From CAUTUX01 sp963545485 (GTDB lineage: Bacteria; Bacillota; Clostridia; Christensenellales; CAG-917), in contig CAUUJG010000022.1 of the NCBI GenBank assembly GCA_963545485.1, positions 1-9,722 of the forward strand: a stretch of 9,722 bases of DNA. Direction: 5' to 3'. The notes beneath the pieces were generated by a model, which saw only the letters and a list, made by a program, of their open reading frames with translations, ran no database searches and was not told the DNA's origin. Positions 1 through 8,274 of the stretch are shown piece by piece (positions within the stretch are counted from its first letter, which is position 1; every line of letters begins with the position of its first letter). Position numbers and translations under genes: made by a program.

Positions 1-506
1 CCGAATCAAAGCTTAAGGAAAAAGAAAAAGAACTTGAAGAAACTAAAGCACAATTGGAAGACATAACTAAAAGATTCTCTGTTCTTGAAGTACGAACTGG
101 AGATGAACTTGAAAACAAATTGTATAACAAATTTGATGATAGAAGTTCGTATGAAGGTTTTGATCAAAAAACAATAAATAACTACATAACAAATAATTAC
201 TCATATACTGAAAATAATGCATCAGGTGAATTTAATGATATTGTGCCTGAAACAGTATTTACTGATATGAACGAAGTAAATGAAGATAGTGAATCTAGAG
301 AGATAATAGTGCAGGATGATGCATTTAGTGAGCAGAATAAGGAATTGGCATTAGTAGATGAAGAAGCACACAAAATGGATCTTTTGGAAAAATTAAGATT
401 GATGGCAAGTGCAACTGGATATTCAGTATTACTGGTAGTGTTGTATGTACTACTCATGCTTGGAGTAGGAGTAGCATTCTTTTTAATTCTGCTTGCAGCA
501 ATATAG
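1..506 (+). CDS. C-terminal part of a coiled-coil protein with a terminal membrane helix (5' end outside window)
   Basis: The frame is open from the left edge (first full codon at base 3), so the TTG at 54 is an internal leucine codon and the true start lies upstream. The 167 visible residues begin with a highly charged heptad-like stretch (ESKLKEKEKELEETKAQLED), typical of a coiled coil. An Asn/Tyr-rich segment (NNYITNNYSYTENN) and a long acidic region follow. The last ~28 residues, from about GYSVLLVV to the C-terminal LLAAI, form a hydrophobic transmembrane helix with almost nothing after it. Lys/Arg residues just before the helix suggest that the main body is cytoplasmic, as in a tail-anchored protein, but the N-terminus is missing and a signal peptide cannot be excluded. 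The next gene starts 10 bases after the stop, so the two are almost certainly co-transcribed. I recognise no family. Coding status is firm; function is unknown. Confidence 0.85.
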   Translation, partial: ESKLKEKEKELEETKAQLEDITKRFSVLEVRTGDELENKLYNKFDDRSSYEGFDQKTINNYITNNYSYTENNASGEFNDIVPETVFTDMNEVNEDSESREIIVQDDAFSEQNKELALVDEEAHKMDLLEKLRLMASATGYSVLLVVLYVLLMLGVGVAFFLILLAAI

Positions 507-510
507 GAGG
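505..510 (+). promoter_or_regulatory. Ribosome binding site overlapping the upstream stop codon
   Basis: AGGAGG, a perfect Shine-Dalgarno sequence, overlaps the TAG stop (504-506) of the preceding gene and lies six bases before the ATG at 517. It fixes 517 as the start of the large surface protein rather than the in-frame TTG at 493. The overlap suggests translational coupling of the two genes. Confidence 0.9.
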
Positions 511-516
511 AACAAA

Positions 517-3500
517 ATGACAATAAAACCTAAAAAGAAATTTAAAGTAGGAGTTCTCATAACATTAATATTATTAGGACTTATGGCATTAATTTTGGCA
601 ACAGTAGCCGGAACACTTGGAAGTGAATCCGGAATTAATGTAATACAGCAAAAATACGGGAAACTTGATTTTAAGAATAGGACATTTACTCCAGATATTG
701 ATAACAATTTAGCAGCTGAATTAGCAACAAAAAAGGACAAGAATGGAAAGGTTGCAATCAGTTATAAAGAATTGTTTAAAGATAGCAATAGAACCATGAA
801 GAAATTTAAACTTGATGGCGACTTTGTTCTCAGTTCTGAAACTAAAGAAATTGAACTTGAATATAAGTACAGAGAAACACTTCATAAGAAGAACAAGAAA
901 ATAAAATTTAAAGTGAATTGGAAAAACATACTGTTTGGAACTGATGAAAATGATAAAGAAATATTTTCTATTAAAAAATCTACCATAAGTGAAAATCCTA
1001 AATACAGTACTATAAAAAAAGCTATAAACAGTAGAAACAGTGTTTTAAAGGACAAATTTGATCTTGAAAAGTATGATCTTGTAACTAACACATTAAATGA
1101 CCCATTGTTCCTTGATAAGGATGAAATCATGGAATACAAGGGAAATCAGTCCAATAAGTTAAAAACCAAACTTAATAATTCCACAGGATTGCGTTTATAT
1201 ATGAAAAATGACAATCCATCCAATAAGGTATATCAAATTCGACAATATGAAATTGATGACAATAAGAGAATTTTAAAAGGATTAGATGTTGTTAATAAAG
1301 GTGGTATATATGATGTTTCTGGATTGCAAGATAAATATATGGAAATATATAAATATGACACTAATTCAACACAACAGGAGTATAAACCAGAAGATATTTA
1401 TAAGAAAAATGAAATAGAAGATATTCAAGGGTCTGTATATTTATATCTTGTTGGAGAAGGAAAGGTAAAGGCAAGATTTATTCTTAAATATGAATTTGAA
1501 TATGACACAAACAAATATAATGAAGATTTCCTTAAATTAGCTAGAAGAGATGAAACTAGATTTGTATCTAAAAATAGTAAAATAGATATCAGTCAGTATG
1601 AGTTGCTTAATAAACATTTTAATGAAGATAAATTTATACCAAATAAGACTAAAGATGAAATAAATGTAGGTTATGAACTTGAAGGTGCCTTTATTGGCAT
1701 GGATCCAATTGTGGACAATGAGTTGGAGATAACTAAAACAAAAGAATATAGACTTACATTCAAATACATACGAAAAGAAAAGACACTGAAACTTCAAAAT
1801 GAAAATGGAGTTGATCTTGAAAGTTCAGATTATACAAGGCTTGGTTTGAATAAAACATATAAATTTGGTGCCAAGATTGATATGCCTGCATTAGATAAAA
1901 CAACAAGCGGGAAGGATTTCTTGTACTGGGAAATTCAGGAAGGCAAATTTAAAGGTACAAAAGTTGAAGCAGGTGAATTTATATTAAATGAAAAATATCT
2001 TGATAGTGAAACAATCGTTCTTAAAGCTGTTGTTGGAGAAGGAACAACAAATATTGATGTAAATATTAAATTGCTATTTGAAAAACTTGATGGTGAATAT
2101 GAAGAGGTTCACACAGCAAAACTTGAAAATCCAACTGGAGAAAAATGGAAGCTGGATGATAAAGCAGATATAAGCGAATATGTTAAAACTGTAGGCAATC
2201 CATTTACAGCAGATTTTGAGAAGTTTGATTTTAACAGAGAAAAAACTCTTGAGGATACAAATATTACAGAAGAAAGTGGAAAATATAATTATAAAGTAAC
2301 TGAAAAGACAGGAACTGCGAAAGTATATTTCAAGAGACAAAAGACAAAAGTTACAGTTAATATATTGAAAGAAAATAATGGCAACTTTGAAAAAGCTGGT
2401 TCTAAAGAGTTGGATAAGGAATATAAAGCTGGAGAAGAAATCGATGTAACTGAATATACAAAGACAACTGGTAATATAATAACAGGAATTGATGATGAAG
2501 AATATGAATTCAATTCTGAAGAGACAACAAAAGTTGGTGTTATAAAGAATGCAGACAACAAGTATATATTTAAAGTGGAGAATAAGAGTTCAAAGGAAGT
2601 TAATATATATTTCAGTAAGAGACTTATTGAAGTAAATGCTCAGATATATACGGAAGATTTAAATTCTGATGAAACTAGTCCTAATGGATATTCAGAAAAA
2701 AGTGAAAAAACTTTATTAGGAACAGTCGATGGTAAATTTAAAGCAGGAGCAGTTATTGATCTTACTGCATATACTAAAAAAGCGGGCAATCCTGTAACAG
2801 GAGTTGAATTTACGGGCTTTAAATTTAACAAAGTTGAGACATTAAAAGATAGTGAAATAAAAGAAGAAAGTGGTGAGTTTACTTATAGAGTAAAAGGTAA
2901 AATTGCAAAGAACTTGAAGTTCTATTTTATGAGATTGAGAGGAACAGTTACACCGATAAATGCAAAATCAGCAGAAGGCACGACAAATTTGCCGGCTTCA
3001 TTTGAAAGTGTTTTTGGTCAAAAGTTAGATAGTAATTTAAAGGCTTCGACTTTCGTTCATAATAGTAAACATCCAGTAACTAATGCAAATTTTCAATCAA
3101 AATTTAGAGGATGGAGTTTGAAGGCAAATGATAATAATACACTTGATTTATCTGACTTTAGAGTGAATAAAGAAACATATTTTGAGGAAAGTTTAAAATT
3201 ATACTCAAGATGGCATGCAATAGAGGCTGATGTATATGCCGAGGTACAGTTTGAAACAACTGAGGGAAAACCTGATATAGATCCTGCAAAATTTACGGAT
3301 GGTATTACAGAAGGATATGTTAGCGTGTCAAACAAATATGTTATTGATGTTGCTAAGTTGCAATTTGATGGTCAAGATGCTATGGCAATTGACAAAAACA
3401 AACTAATGGATTCAACATTTGACTTGGTTCGAGAAAAAGCACCATTCAGAAAAGAACAGACAAAGCTTACAAATAACTTGAGTGAAGTATATTTTTCAGA

Positions 3501-4557
3501 AACCAATTTATTATTCAAATACAATATTTATCGGAAGATTGTTAAATTTAAATTTAATTATGCGGATGATGATAATGGGCATGGTGATCCAGTAACTGAT
3601 TCTGTTAAATATAAATATGGACAAATACCGGATTATATGCCAATTGCACCAGATTATTGTTCTTTAAATGATTATAGCAATTATGCTGAATTTGCGTATT
3701 GGACTTTGGATTCTAAAGAAATAAATGATGATTATCCATTACATTATCGTAGAACAGACACGAGTGCGAAATTTGATTCAAATCAAATTATTGATCCAGA
3801 ACTTTTTAATTATGCTTTTGAAGAAAATACATTTAATTCTTTAGTAAATTTATATACGACATACGGACGGTTGAGATATTTAAAAAAAAATATTGATATA
3901 TATGCTGAAGACATTATAAATTCTACAATTAACCGCCTTACTTCAATAACGGTTGATACTAGAGGTGACGAGGGTGCCTATACTAATTTTGCTAAATTAA
4001 CTAGTGAATTTGATTATAAGCACTATTTAGAACATCATAGTTTAAATTTGCATGGTCGTGATTATAATGGTCTTTATGCTGTTGGTGGGAATATATTTGA
4101 TGAGACAGCAGGAGTGGATTATGAATATAGAGGTCAGAGTGTGGGTAAAAATGATTCAATTCAGATGCATCCATTTGGGAATAAATTGAAAGTAACTTAT
4201 CATAAACGAAAGAGAGGTAGATTGACACTTAATATGAGTGGAAGTGGTTATTCTGGAATAATTCCAAAAACAAGGCACAGGATTGAAGGAAGTAATCCGG
4301 CTGTGCTTGAATATAAAATAGGGGATTATTTACGTAAAGATGATGAACCAATTTTAGAGCCCAAAAACGGTAAAAAATTTAAGGGATGGTATTATAAAAA
4401 AACAGATAACAATAATGTAATTTACAAATATACTTTTTATTTCGGTAACACGACAGGTTATACTGATCCAGATGATCCAAGTGTTTATGAAGAGGTTTGG
4501 GATTATTATTACTATAATGGAGAAAACTATGAACTATACCCAGAGTGGGAAAATTGA
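517..4557 (+). CDS. Large membrane-anchored repeat protein, predicted extracellular, with Listeria-Bacteroides-like modules
   Basis: This protein has 1346 residues. The N-terminus is KPKKKFK followed by a hydrophobic helix (about residues 11-31): a signal anchor, or a signal peptide with no convincing cleavage site. The positive-inside rule puts the rest outside the cell. About residues 40-420 are Lys/Asp/Asn-rich and unrecognised. Three divergent tandem repeats occupy about 513-806, each with a KAGxxIDxTxYTKxxGN-like core and an aromatic end such as YFKR, YFSKR or YFMR. Motifs around W471 (DFLYW), W866 (FRGWS...LYSRW), W1062 (EFAYW) and W1291 (FKGWYY...LYPEW) resemble Listeria-Bacteroides/InlB B-type beta-repeats, most clearly the second and last. 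There is one cysteine (C1048), no LPXTG motif and no C-terminal membrane helix, so attachment would be by the N-terminal helix. Start chosen from AGGAGG at 505-510. It is probably an adhesin-like or structural envelope protein; that role is inference from architecture alone. Confidence 0.85.
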   Translation: MTIKPKKKFKVGVLITLILLGLMALILATVAGTLGSESGINVIQQKYGKLDFKNRTFTPDIDNNLAAELATKKDKNGKVAISYKELFKDSNRTMKKFKLDGDFVLSSETKEIELEYKYRETLHKKNKKIKFKVNWKNILFGTDENDKEIFSIKKSTISENPKYSTIKKAINSRNSVLKDKFDLEKYDLVTNTLNDPLFLDKDEIMEYKGNQSNKLKTKLNNSTGLRLYMKNDNPSNKVYQIRQYEIDDNKRILKGLDVVNKGGIYDVSGLQDKYMEIYKYDTNSTQQEYKPEDIYKKNEIEDIQGSVYLYLVGEGKVKARFILKYEFEYDTNKYNEDFLKLARRDETRFVSKNSKIDISQYELLNKHFNEDKFIPNKTKDEINVGYELEGAFIGMDPIVDNELEITKTKEYRLTFKYIRKEKTLKLQNENGVDLESSDYTRLGLNKTYKFGAKIDMPALDKTTSGKDFLYWEIQEGKFKGTKVEAGEFILNEKYLDSETIVLKAVVGEGTTNIDVNIKLLFEKLDGEYEEVHTAKLENPTGEKWKLDDKADISEYVKTVGNPFTADFEKFDFNREKTLEDTNITEESGKYNYKVTEKTGTAKVYFKRQKTKVTVNILKENNGNFEKAGSKELDKEYKAGEEIDVTEYTKTTGNIITGIDDEEYEFNSEETTKVGVIKNADNKYIFKVENKSSKEVNIYFSKRLIEVNAQIYTEDLNSDETSPNGYSEKSEKTLLGTVDGKFKAGAVIDLTAYTKKAGNPVTGVEFTGFKFNKVETLKDSEIKEESGEFTYRVKGKIAKNLKFYFMRLRGTVTPINAKSAEGTTNLPASFESVFGQKLDSNLKASTFVHNSKHPVTNANFQSKFRGWSLKANDNNTLDLSDFRVNKETYFEESLKLYSRWHAIEADVYAEVQFETTEGKPDIDPAKFTDGITEGYVSVSNKYVIDVAKLQFDGQDAMAIDKNKLMDSTFDLVREKAPFRKEQTKLTNNLSEVYFSETNLLFKYNIYRKIVKFKFNYADDDNGHGDPVTDSVKYKYGQIPDYMPIAPDYCSLNDYSNYAEFAYWTLDSKEINDDYPLHYRRTDTSAKFDSNQIIDPELFNYAFEENTFNSLVNLYTTYGRLRYLKKNIDIYAEDIINSTINRLTSITVDTRGDEGAYTNFAKLTSEFDYKHYLEHHSLNLHGRDYNGLYAVGGNIFDETAGVDYEYRGQSVGKNDSIQMHPFGNKLKVTYHKRKRGRLTLNMSGSGYSGIIPKTRHRIEGSNPAVLEYKIGDYLRKDDEPILEPKNGKKFKGWYYKKTDNNNVIYKYTFYFGNTTGYTDPDDPSVYEEVWDYYYYNGENYELYPEWEN
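2053..2934 (+). repeat. Three divergent ~95-residue protein repeats within the surface protein gene
   Basis: Residues about 513-606, 611-702 and 704-806 (bases 2053-2334, 2347-2622 and 2626-2934) align by eye. Each starts with a VNI/VNA strand, followed by a polar variable stretch. Then come an I(D/S)xxxY(T/V)K segment, a GN(P/I) turn, an F-F(N) strand, a KT/TLxD-like strand, an ESGxYxY or NxYIF strand, and a closing aromatic-basic YFKR-type strand. They are diverged at the DNA level, so they are old duplications and unlikely to recombine. I cannot name the family; they look like beta-rich stalk or spacer domains. Confidence 0.7.
3882..3890 (+). repeat. Nine-adenine homopolymer inside the surface protein gene
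   Basis: A run of nine A residues spans codons for Leu1122-Lys-Lys-Asn. Loss of one A leads to a TAA stop within about a dozen codons and would remove the last ~220 residues, including the final FKGW module. Runs of this length can slip, but A runs are common in AT-rich genomes. Confidence 0.6.
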
Positions 4558-4582
4558 TTATAAAAGTGTTATTTCTGAAAGG

Positions 4583-4610
4583 AAAAGACAGTCGTAAGGC
4601 TGTCTTTTTT
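4583..4610 (+). terminator. Rho-independent terminator of the surface-protein operon
   Basis: An AAAAGACAG/CTGTCTTTT stem (4583-4591 with 4600-4608) is extended by a U-G and a C-G pair and closed by a GTAA tetraloop. It runs into a T tract ending at 4610. It lies 25 bases after the stop at 4557 and separates the surface-protein unit from the transketolase operon. Confidence 0.93.
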
Positions 4611-4615
4611 ATTTA

Positions 4616-4652
4616 AAATGCCATTGAAAGGGGCATTTCAGTGCGGTATAAT
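4616..4652 (+). promoter_or_regulatory. Promoter of the transketolase operon with an inverted repeat around the -35 box
   Basis: TTGAAA (4624-4629), a 17-base spacer and a perfect TATAAT (4647-4652) form a strong sigma-A-type promoter. The predicted transcript starts near 4659 and leaves only about 16 untranslated bases, which contain the ribosome binding site. An inverted repeat, AAATGCC (4616-4622) and GGCATTT (4632-4638), brackets the -35 box and could be an operator. The promoter call is firm; the operator idea is tentative. Confidence 0.8.
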
Positions 4653-4674
4653 TATTATGTTTTGGGGAGGAAAT

Positions 4675-5493
4675 ATGAATAAGCAAAAATTGAAGTTTCT
4701 TGAAGAAAAAGCATTAAAGTTGCGTCACGACTGTATTGAAATAATAGGTCATTTTGGTGTAGGTCACATAGGTGGATCAATGTCTGTTATGGATGCTTTG
4801 ACATGCATTTATTATGACAAAGCAAATATAAATCCAGCAGATCCAAAAAAAATGGATAGAGATAGAGTGATTATGTCAAAAGGACATGCTGGTCCAGCAA
4901 TGTATGCTGTATTATGCGATTTAGGATTTTTCCCTAAAGAATGGATGACAACATTAAATCAAAATGGAACCAATTTACCATCTCATTGTGACATGAATAA
5001 GACACCTGGGATTGATATGACAGCAGGTTCATTGGGACAAGGGTTATCGGCTGCAGTAGGAATGGCTATTGCTGCAAAGTTGGATAAGTTACCATCTAAA
5101 ATATATTGTTTTATCGGTGACGGTGAAAGTCAGGAAGGACAAATTTGGGAAGCTGCCATGCTTGCGGGAAGTAAGAAACTTAACAATCTTATAGTTCTCC
5201 TTGACAGTAATAAAATGCAATTAGACGGTCCTGTTGAAGAGGTTAATGGTCTTGAACCGATTGCAGATAAGTGGAAAGCATTTAATTTTAATGTAATAGA
5301 TATTGATGGGCACAATATGAATGAGATATCTGATGCACTTGATAAAGCTAATAAGGAAAAAAATAAGCCAACAATGATTATTTTAAGAACAATTAAGGGT
5401 AAAGGTGCTTCATTTACAGAAGGTGTTGCAAACTGCCATAGTATGCCAATTCCAGAAGGATTGTGGAGAAAGGAAACAGGGAGGATGAAATAA
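4675..5493 (+). CDS. Transketolase, N-terminal (thiamine-diphosphate-binding) subunit
   Basis: 272 residues, the usual size of the N-terminal half in split transketolases. With the next gene it should transfer two-carbon ketol units between sugar phosphates in the non-oxidative pentose phosphate pathway, in the cytoplasm. Visible landmarks: GHIGGS with H31, the SKGH motif (residues 68-71), SLGQGLS (about 119-125), and the diphosphate/Mg-binding motif starting GDGESQEG (G148-D149-G150) and ending at N179 in LLDSNK. The ATG at 4675 is chosen because GGGGAGG (4664-4670) precedes it; an in-frame ATG at 4618 lies upstream of the promoter's -10 box and has no ribosome binding site. The stop overlaps the next start by one base (TAATG). 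It could serve a related ketose-transfer pathway, as split paralogues exist in Clostridia, but nothing local points to one. Confidence 0.95.
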   Translation: MNKQKLKFLEEKALKLRHDCIEIIGHFGVGHIGGSMSVMDALTCIYYDKANINPADPKKMDRDRVIMSKGHAGPAMYAVLCDLGFFPKEWMTTLNQNGTNLPSHCDMNKTPGIDMTAGSLGQGLSAAVGMAIAAKLDKLPSKIYCFIGDGESQEGQIWEAAMLAGSKKLNNLIVLLDSNKMQLDGPVEEVNGLEPIADKWKAFNFNVIDIDGHNMNEISDALDKANKEKNKPTMIILRTIKGKGASFTEGVANCHSMPIPEGLWRKETGRMK

Positions 5494-6434
5494 TGTTAGA
5501 CGAAAAAGAAGTAAGACAAACAATGGCTGAAGAGCTTGTTAAATATGCAAAGGATGACAATAGAATAGTTGTATTGGATGCAGATTTAATGAGTTGTCAT
5601 GCAACAAAATGCTTTAAGCAAGAATTTCCTGATAGATTTATAAATGTAGGTATTGCGGAAGCTAATATGGTCGGTGTTGCAGCTGGTATGGCTGCGATGG
5701 GGAAAATACCGTTCATATATAGTTTTGCACCTTTTGCAACAAGAAGATGCTATGACCAGATATTTATTTCAGTAGCATATGCAAAGCAACCGGTCAAAAT
5801 TGTGGGAAGTGATCCGGGTATTATGGCTGAAGCTAATGGCGGAACCCATATGCCTTTTGAAGATATGACATTAATGAGAGCAATACCTAAAATGGTAGTT
5901 TTTGAACCTACAGATGCGACTATGCTCAAAAAAGCCCTGCCGGAAATCATAAACTATGATGGACCAGTTTATATTAGAATGTTTCGAAAGAAAGCTGACC
6001 AGATTTACGATGATACTCTTGATTTTAAACTCGGAAAAGCTTGTACTTTAGTAAAAGGAAACGATGTTGGCATTATAGCTTCAGGAATTATGGTTTTAAG
6101 AGCTTTAGAAGCTGCAGAAATACTAAAGAGTAAAGGTATTAAAGCTGAGGTGCTTAATGTACATACATGGAAACCAATAGATGATAAGGCTATTGTTGCT
6201 TTAGCAAAGAAAACTGGTGCACTTGTAACATGTGAGAATCATAGTGTATTCGGCGGATTAAATAGTGCAGTATCAGAAGTGTGTGCAGAGCAGTATCCAG
6301 TACCTATTGAACGCATTGGAGTTATTGATAAATTCGGTGAAGTTGGTAAACAAGCATATTTATCTCAAGTGTTTAATTTAACAGTAGATGATATAGTTGT
6401 AAAGGCAGAAAAGGCAATATCTAGGAAGAAATAG
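5493..6434 (+). CDS. Transketolase, C-terminal (pyrimidine-binding) subunit
   Basis: 313 residues, full length for the split C-terminal subunit. It has the pyrimidine-binding domain followed by the transketolase C-terminal domain. NVGIAEANM carries the conserved glutamate (E56) that activates the cofactor's aminopyrimidine ring. Next come the AAGMA helix and a PFIYSFAPFATRR segment, then GGTHMPFEDM and EPTDA, typical of this subunit. The C-terminal domain includes GIIASG, LNVHTWKPID and ENHSVFGGLNSAV. The start at 5493 is supported by GGGAGG (5479-5484) eight bases upstream and by the one-base overlap with the preceding stop, which implies coupled translation and equal amounts of both subunits. 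DXS-like proteins share this fold, but the split form and motifs favour transketolase. Confidence 0.95.
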   Translation: MLDEKEVRQTMAEELVKYAKDDNRIVVLDADLMSCHATKCFKQEFPDRFINVGIAEANMVGVAAGMAAMGKIPFIYSFAPFATRRCYDQIFISVAYAKQPVKIVGSDPGIMAEANGGTHMPFEDMTLMRAIPKMVVFEPTDATMLKKALPEIINYDGPVYIRMFRKKADQIYDDTLDFKLGKACTLVKGNDVGIIASGIMVLRALEAAEILKSKGIKAEVLNVHTWKPIDDKAIVALAKKTGALVTCENHSVFGGLNSAVSEVCAEQYPVPIERIGVIDKFGEVGKQAYLSQVFNLTVDDIVVKAEKAISRKK

Positions 6435-6472
6435 CAATTAAAAGTATACATTTTAGATAGTTAGTGTAATTT

Positions 6473-6501
6473 GGAGTAGAGGTATTATTTATCTCTATTC
6501 C
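6473..6501. terminator. Possible bidirectional terminator between convergent genes
   Basis: GGAGTAGAG (6473-6481) pairs with CTCTATTCC (6493-6501), giving nine pairs with one G-T wobble around an 11-base loop. It sits in the convergent gap and covers the stop codon of the minus-strand gene. T tracts on either side are weak, so efficiency is uncertain, but no better terminator is present for either gene. Confidence 0.4.
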
Positions 6502-8131
6502 TTATTTCTACATGTCTTATTTTACCTGATGTGGTTTTAGGAAGTTCTTCAACGAATTCAATAATTCTTGGATACTTATAGGGTGCTGTTACAGATTTAA
6601 CATAATTTTGCAATTCTTTTTTAAGTTCTTCACTTGGTTGAAATTTCTTGTGAAGAACAATTGTTGCTTTGACAATTTGTCCTCGTACTGGATCTGGAAC
6701 ACCAGTTATTGCACATTCTAAAACAGAAGCATGTTCCATGAGTGCTGATTCAACTTCATATGGTCCTATACGGTATCCACTAGACTTGATGATGTCATCT
6801 TTTCTACCTTCGAACCAAAAGTAGCCGTCGGAATCTGTAGATGCGAGATCTCCTGTTCTATAGAATTCACCGCCTAAAGCTTTGTTAGTTAATTCAGGAT
6901 CATCTTTATAGTTTGCGACAAGTCCAACTTGATTATTTTTAATTCGTATTGATATTTCACCAACAGTTCCATTTGTAACAACATTTCCTTCATCATCAAG
7001 TAACTCAACATCATAAATAGGACTTGGCAGTCCTAAAGATCCAAGTTTCATTTTTGAATATGGGAAATTACCAAGAATAACAGTTGTTTCAGTTTGTCCA
7101 AATCCTTCACATATCTTTTGTCCAGTTAATTTATAGTATTGTTTAAATACTTCGGGATTAAGAGCCTCACCGGCAGTAGAGGAATGTTTTAAAGTTGAAA
7201 AATCATATTGTGATAAATCTTCTTTGATTAAAAATCTGTAAATAGTTGGTGGTGCACAAAATGTAGTTATATTATATTTTTTTAGTAATGGTAAAATATC
7301 TGTTGGAGTAAATCTGCCGTTGTAATCATATGCAAATACGGCACTTCCGGCAATCCACTGTCCAAAAATTTTACCCCAGCTACATTTTGCCCATCCAGTT
7401 TCAGCCATAGTAAAATGAAGACCATCATCCAGTACTTTTTGCCAATATTTTGCAGTTATAATATGTCCAAGTGGGTAATAGTAATTGTGTTGTACCATTT
7501 TAGGCATTCCAGTTGTGCCGGATGTAAAGTAGCAGAGCATATTAGTGTGAGAATCCGGTCTTTTGATTTTAGGATTTAATTCTTTGTTTTGTTTTTTTAT
7601 AAGATCTTCAATAGTTCTGAAAGTTTTAACTTTTTTGGTATAAAAGCATTCTTTAATTGTCGAGCATTTATTTAAAGCGTAATTTATGTGTTCAATGAGA
7701 TCAGGTTCACTCGTAGCAAATAAGTATTTGGCACCGGAACTATTGCATCTATAAGCAATGTCTTTTGGAGTAAGAAGATGTGTTGCTGGAATTAATGTTA
7801 CCCCAACTTTACAGCATGCATTTAATACAATCCAATATTCCCAGCGTCTGTTTAGCATTGTGATAATGCTATCTCCTGACCGTAAACCCATTTCATATAA
7901 TGCATTTGCAAGTTTATTTGATTGTTCAGATATTTCTTTAAAGGTGAAAAATTTTTCCTCTCCATCAGAATTGCACCAAACGAGTGCCATTTTATCTGGG
8001 CTTATTCTTGCATATTTATCAGTGACATCATATGCAAAATTAAAATCGTCATTAAAAGATAATGATAATTTTTTAAAATCATCATAATTTTCAAACTCAG
8101 TTTTGTTTAAAAACTTTGAAAGTAGATTCAT
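6485..8131 (-). CDS. AMP-forming acyl-CoA synthetase, medium-chain (MACS/ACSM) type
   Basis: 548 residues, a complete member of the adenylate-forming ANL superfamily that activates a carboxylic acid with ATP and CoA, releasing AMP and diphosphate. Visible motifs: phosphate-binding loop SGTTGMPK (204-211), GFGQTETT (343-350), RTGDL (TGD at 426-428), hinge EGRKDD (441-446), and catalytic lysine K537 in PKTTSGKIRH. The block ETGWAKCSWGKIFGQWIAG (about 244-262) matches the medium-chain synthetase subfamily better than true acetyl-CoA synthetase. The chain ends 11 residues after K537. The ATG at 8131 is chosen because TTGGAG lies five bases upstream; the in-frame TTG at 8155 has no such site. Monocistronic, convergent with the transketolase operon. 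Substrate (short/medium-chain or aromatic acid) cannot be decided. Confidence 0.92.
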   Translation of the reverse strand: MNLLSKFLNKTEFENYDDFKKLSLSFNDDFNFAYDVTDKYARISPDKMALVWCNSDGEEKFFTFKEISEQSNKLANALYEMGLRSGDSIITMLNRRWEYWIVLNACCKVGVTLIPATHLLTPKDIAYRCNSSGAKYLFATSEPDLIEHINYALNKCSTIKECFYTKKVKTFRTIEDLIKKQNKELNPKIKRPDSHTNMLCYFTSGTTGMPKMVQHNYYYPLGHIITAKYWQKVLDDGLHFTMAETGWAKCSWGKIFGQWIAGSAVFAYDYNGRFTPTDILPLLKKYNITTFCAPPTIYRFLIKEDLSQYDFSTLKHSSTAGEALNPEVFKQYYKLTGQKICEGFGQTETTVILGNFPYSKMKLGSLGLPSPIYDVELLDDEGNVVTNGTVGEISIRIKNNQVGLVANYKDDPELTNKALGGEFYRTGDLASTDSDGYFWFEGRKDDIIKSSGYRIGPYEVESALMEHASVLECAITGVPDPVRGQIVKATIVLHKKFQPSEELKKELQNYVKSVTAPYKYPRIIEFVEELPKTTSGKIRHVEIRNRDK

Positions 8132-8158
8132 CCAAGCTCCAAAAGAAATATACAACTA

Positions 8159-8187
8159 ATTTTAATTTAATTAAGTAATAATGTAAA
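8159..8187 (-). promoter_or_regulatory. Promoter of the acyl-CoA synthetase gene
   Basis: On the minus strand, TTTACA (8187-8182), a 17-base spacer and TAAAAT (8164-8159) each match the consensus in five of six positions. Transcription would start near 8152, about 20 bases before the ATG at 8131. The region is very AT-rich, so chance matches are possible. Confidence 0.55.
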
Positions 8188-8223
8188 TTAAAGCTAAGGT
8201 CATTAGTTATCAATAGAGCAAAT

Positions 8224-8253
8224 TTGACAATAACACTTAAAAGAAAATAAAAT
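8224..8253 (+). promoter_or_regulatory. Promoter of the glutathione peroxidase gene
   Basis: TTGACA (8224-8229), an 18-base spacer and TAAAAT (8248-8253) lie just upstream of the ribosome binding site. Together with the opposing promoter, this makes 8132-8274 a divergent regulatory region. I see no clear operator palindrome in the stretch between them. Confidence 0.6.
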
Positions 8254-8274
8254 AATGAATAATAGAGGTGGGAA

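Noticed and set aside
54..506. TTG at 54 as the start of the first gene
   Set aside because: The frame is open to the left edge, codes for a continuous coiled coil, and no ribosome binding site precedes the TTG.
493..516. Upstream TTG start for the large surface protein
   Set aside because: It would translate the ribosome binding site itself; AGGAGG is ideally spaced for the ATG at 517.
4001..4228. Minus-strand ORF within the 3' part of the surface gene, and other antisense ORFs in that gene
   Set aside because: Shadow frames of an AT-rich coding region, without ribosome binding sites or recognisable motifs.
7758..8087. Plus-strand ORF opposite the acyl-CoA synthetase gene
   Set aside because: It is antisense to a clearly conserved enzyme, and no promoter or ribosome binding site supports it.
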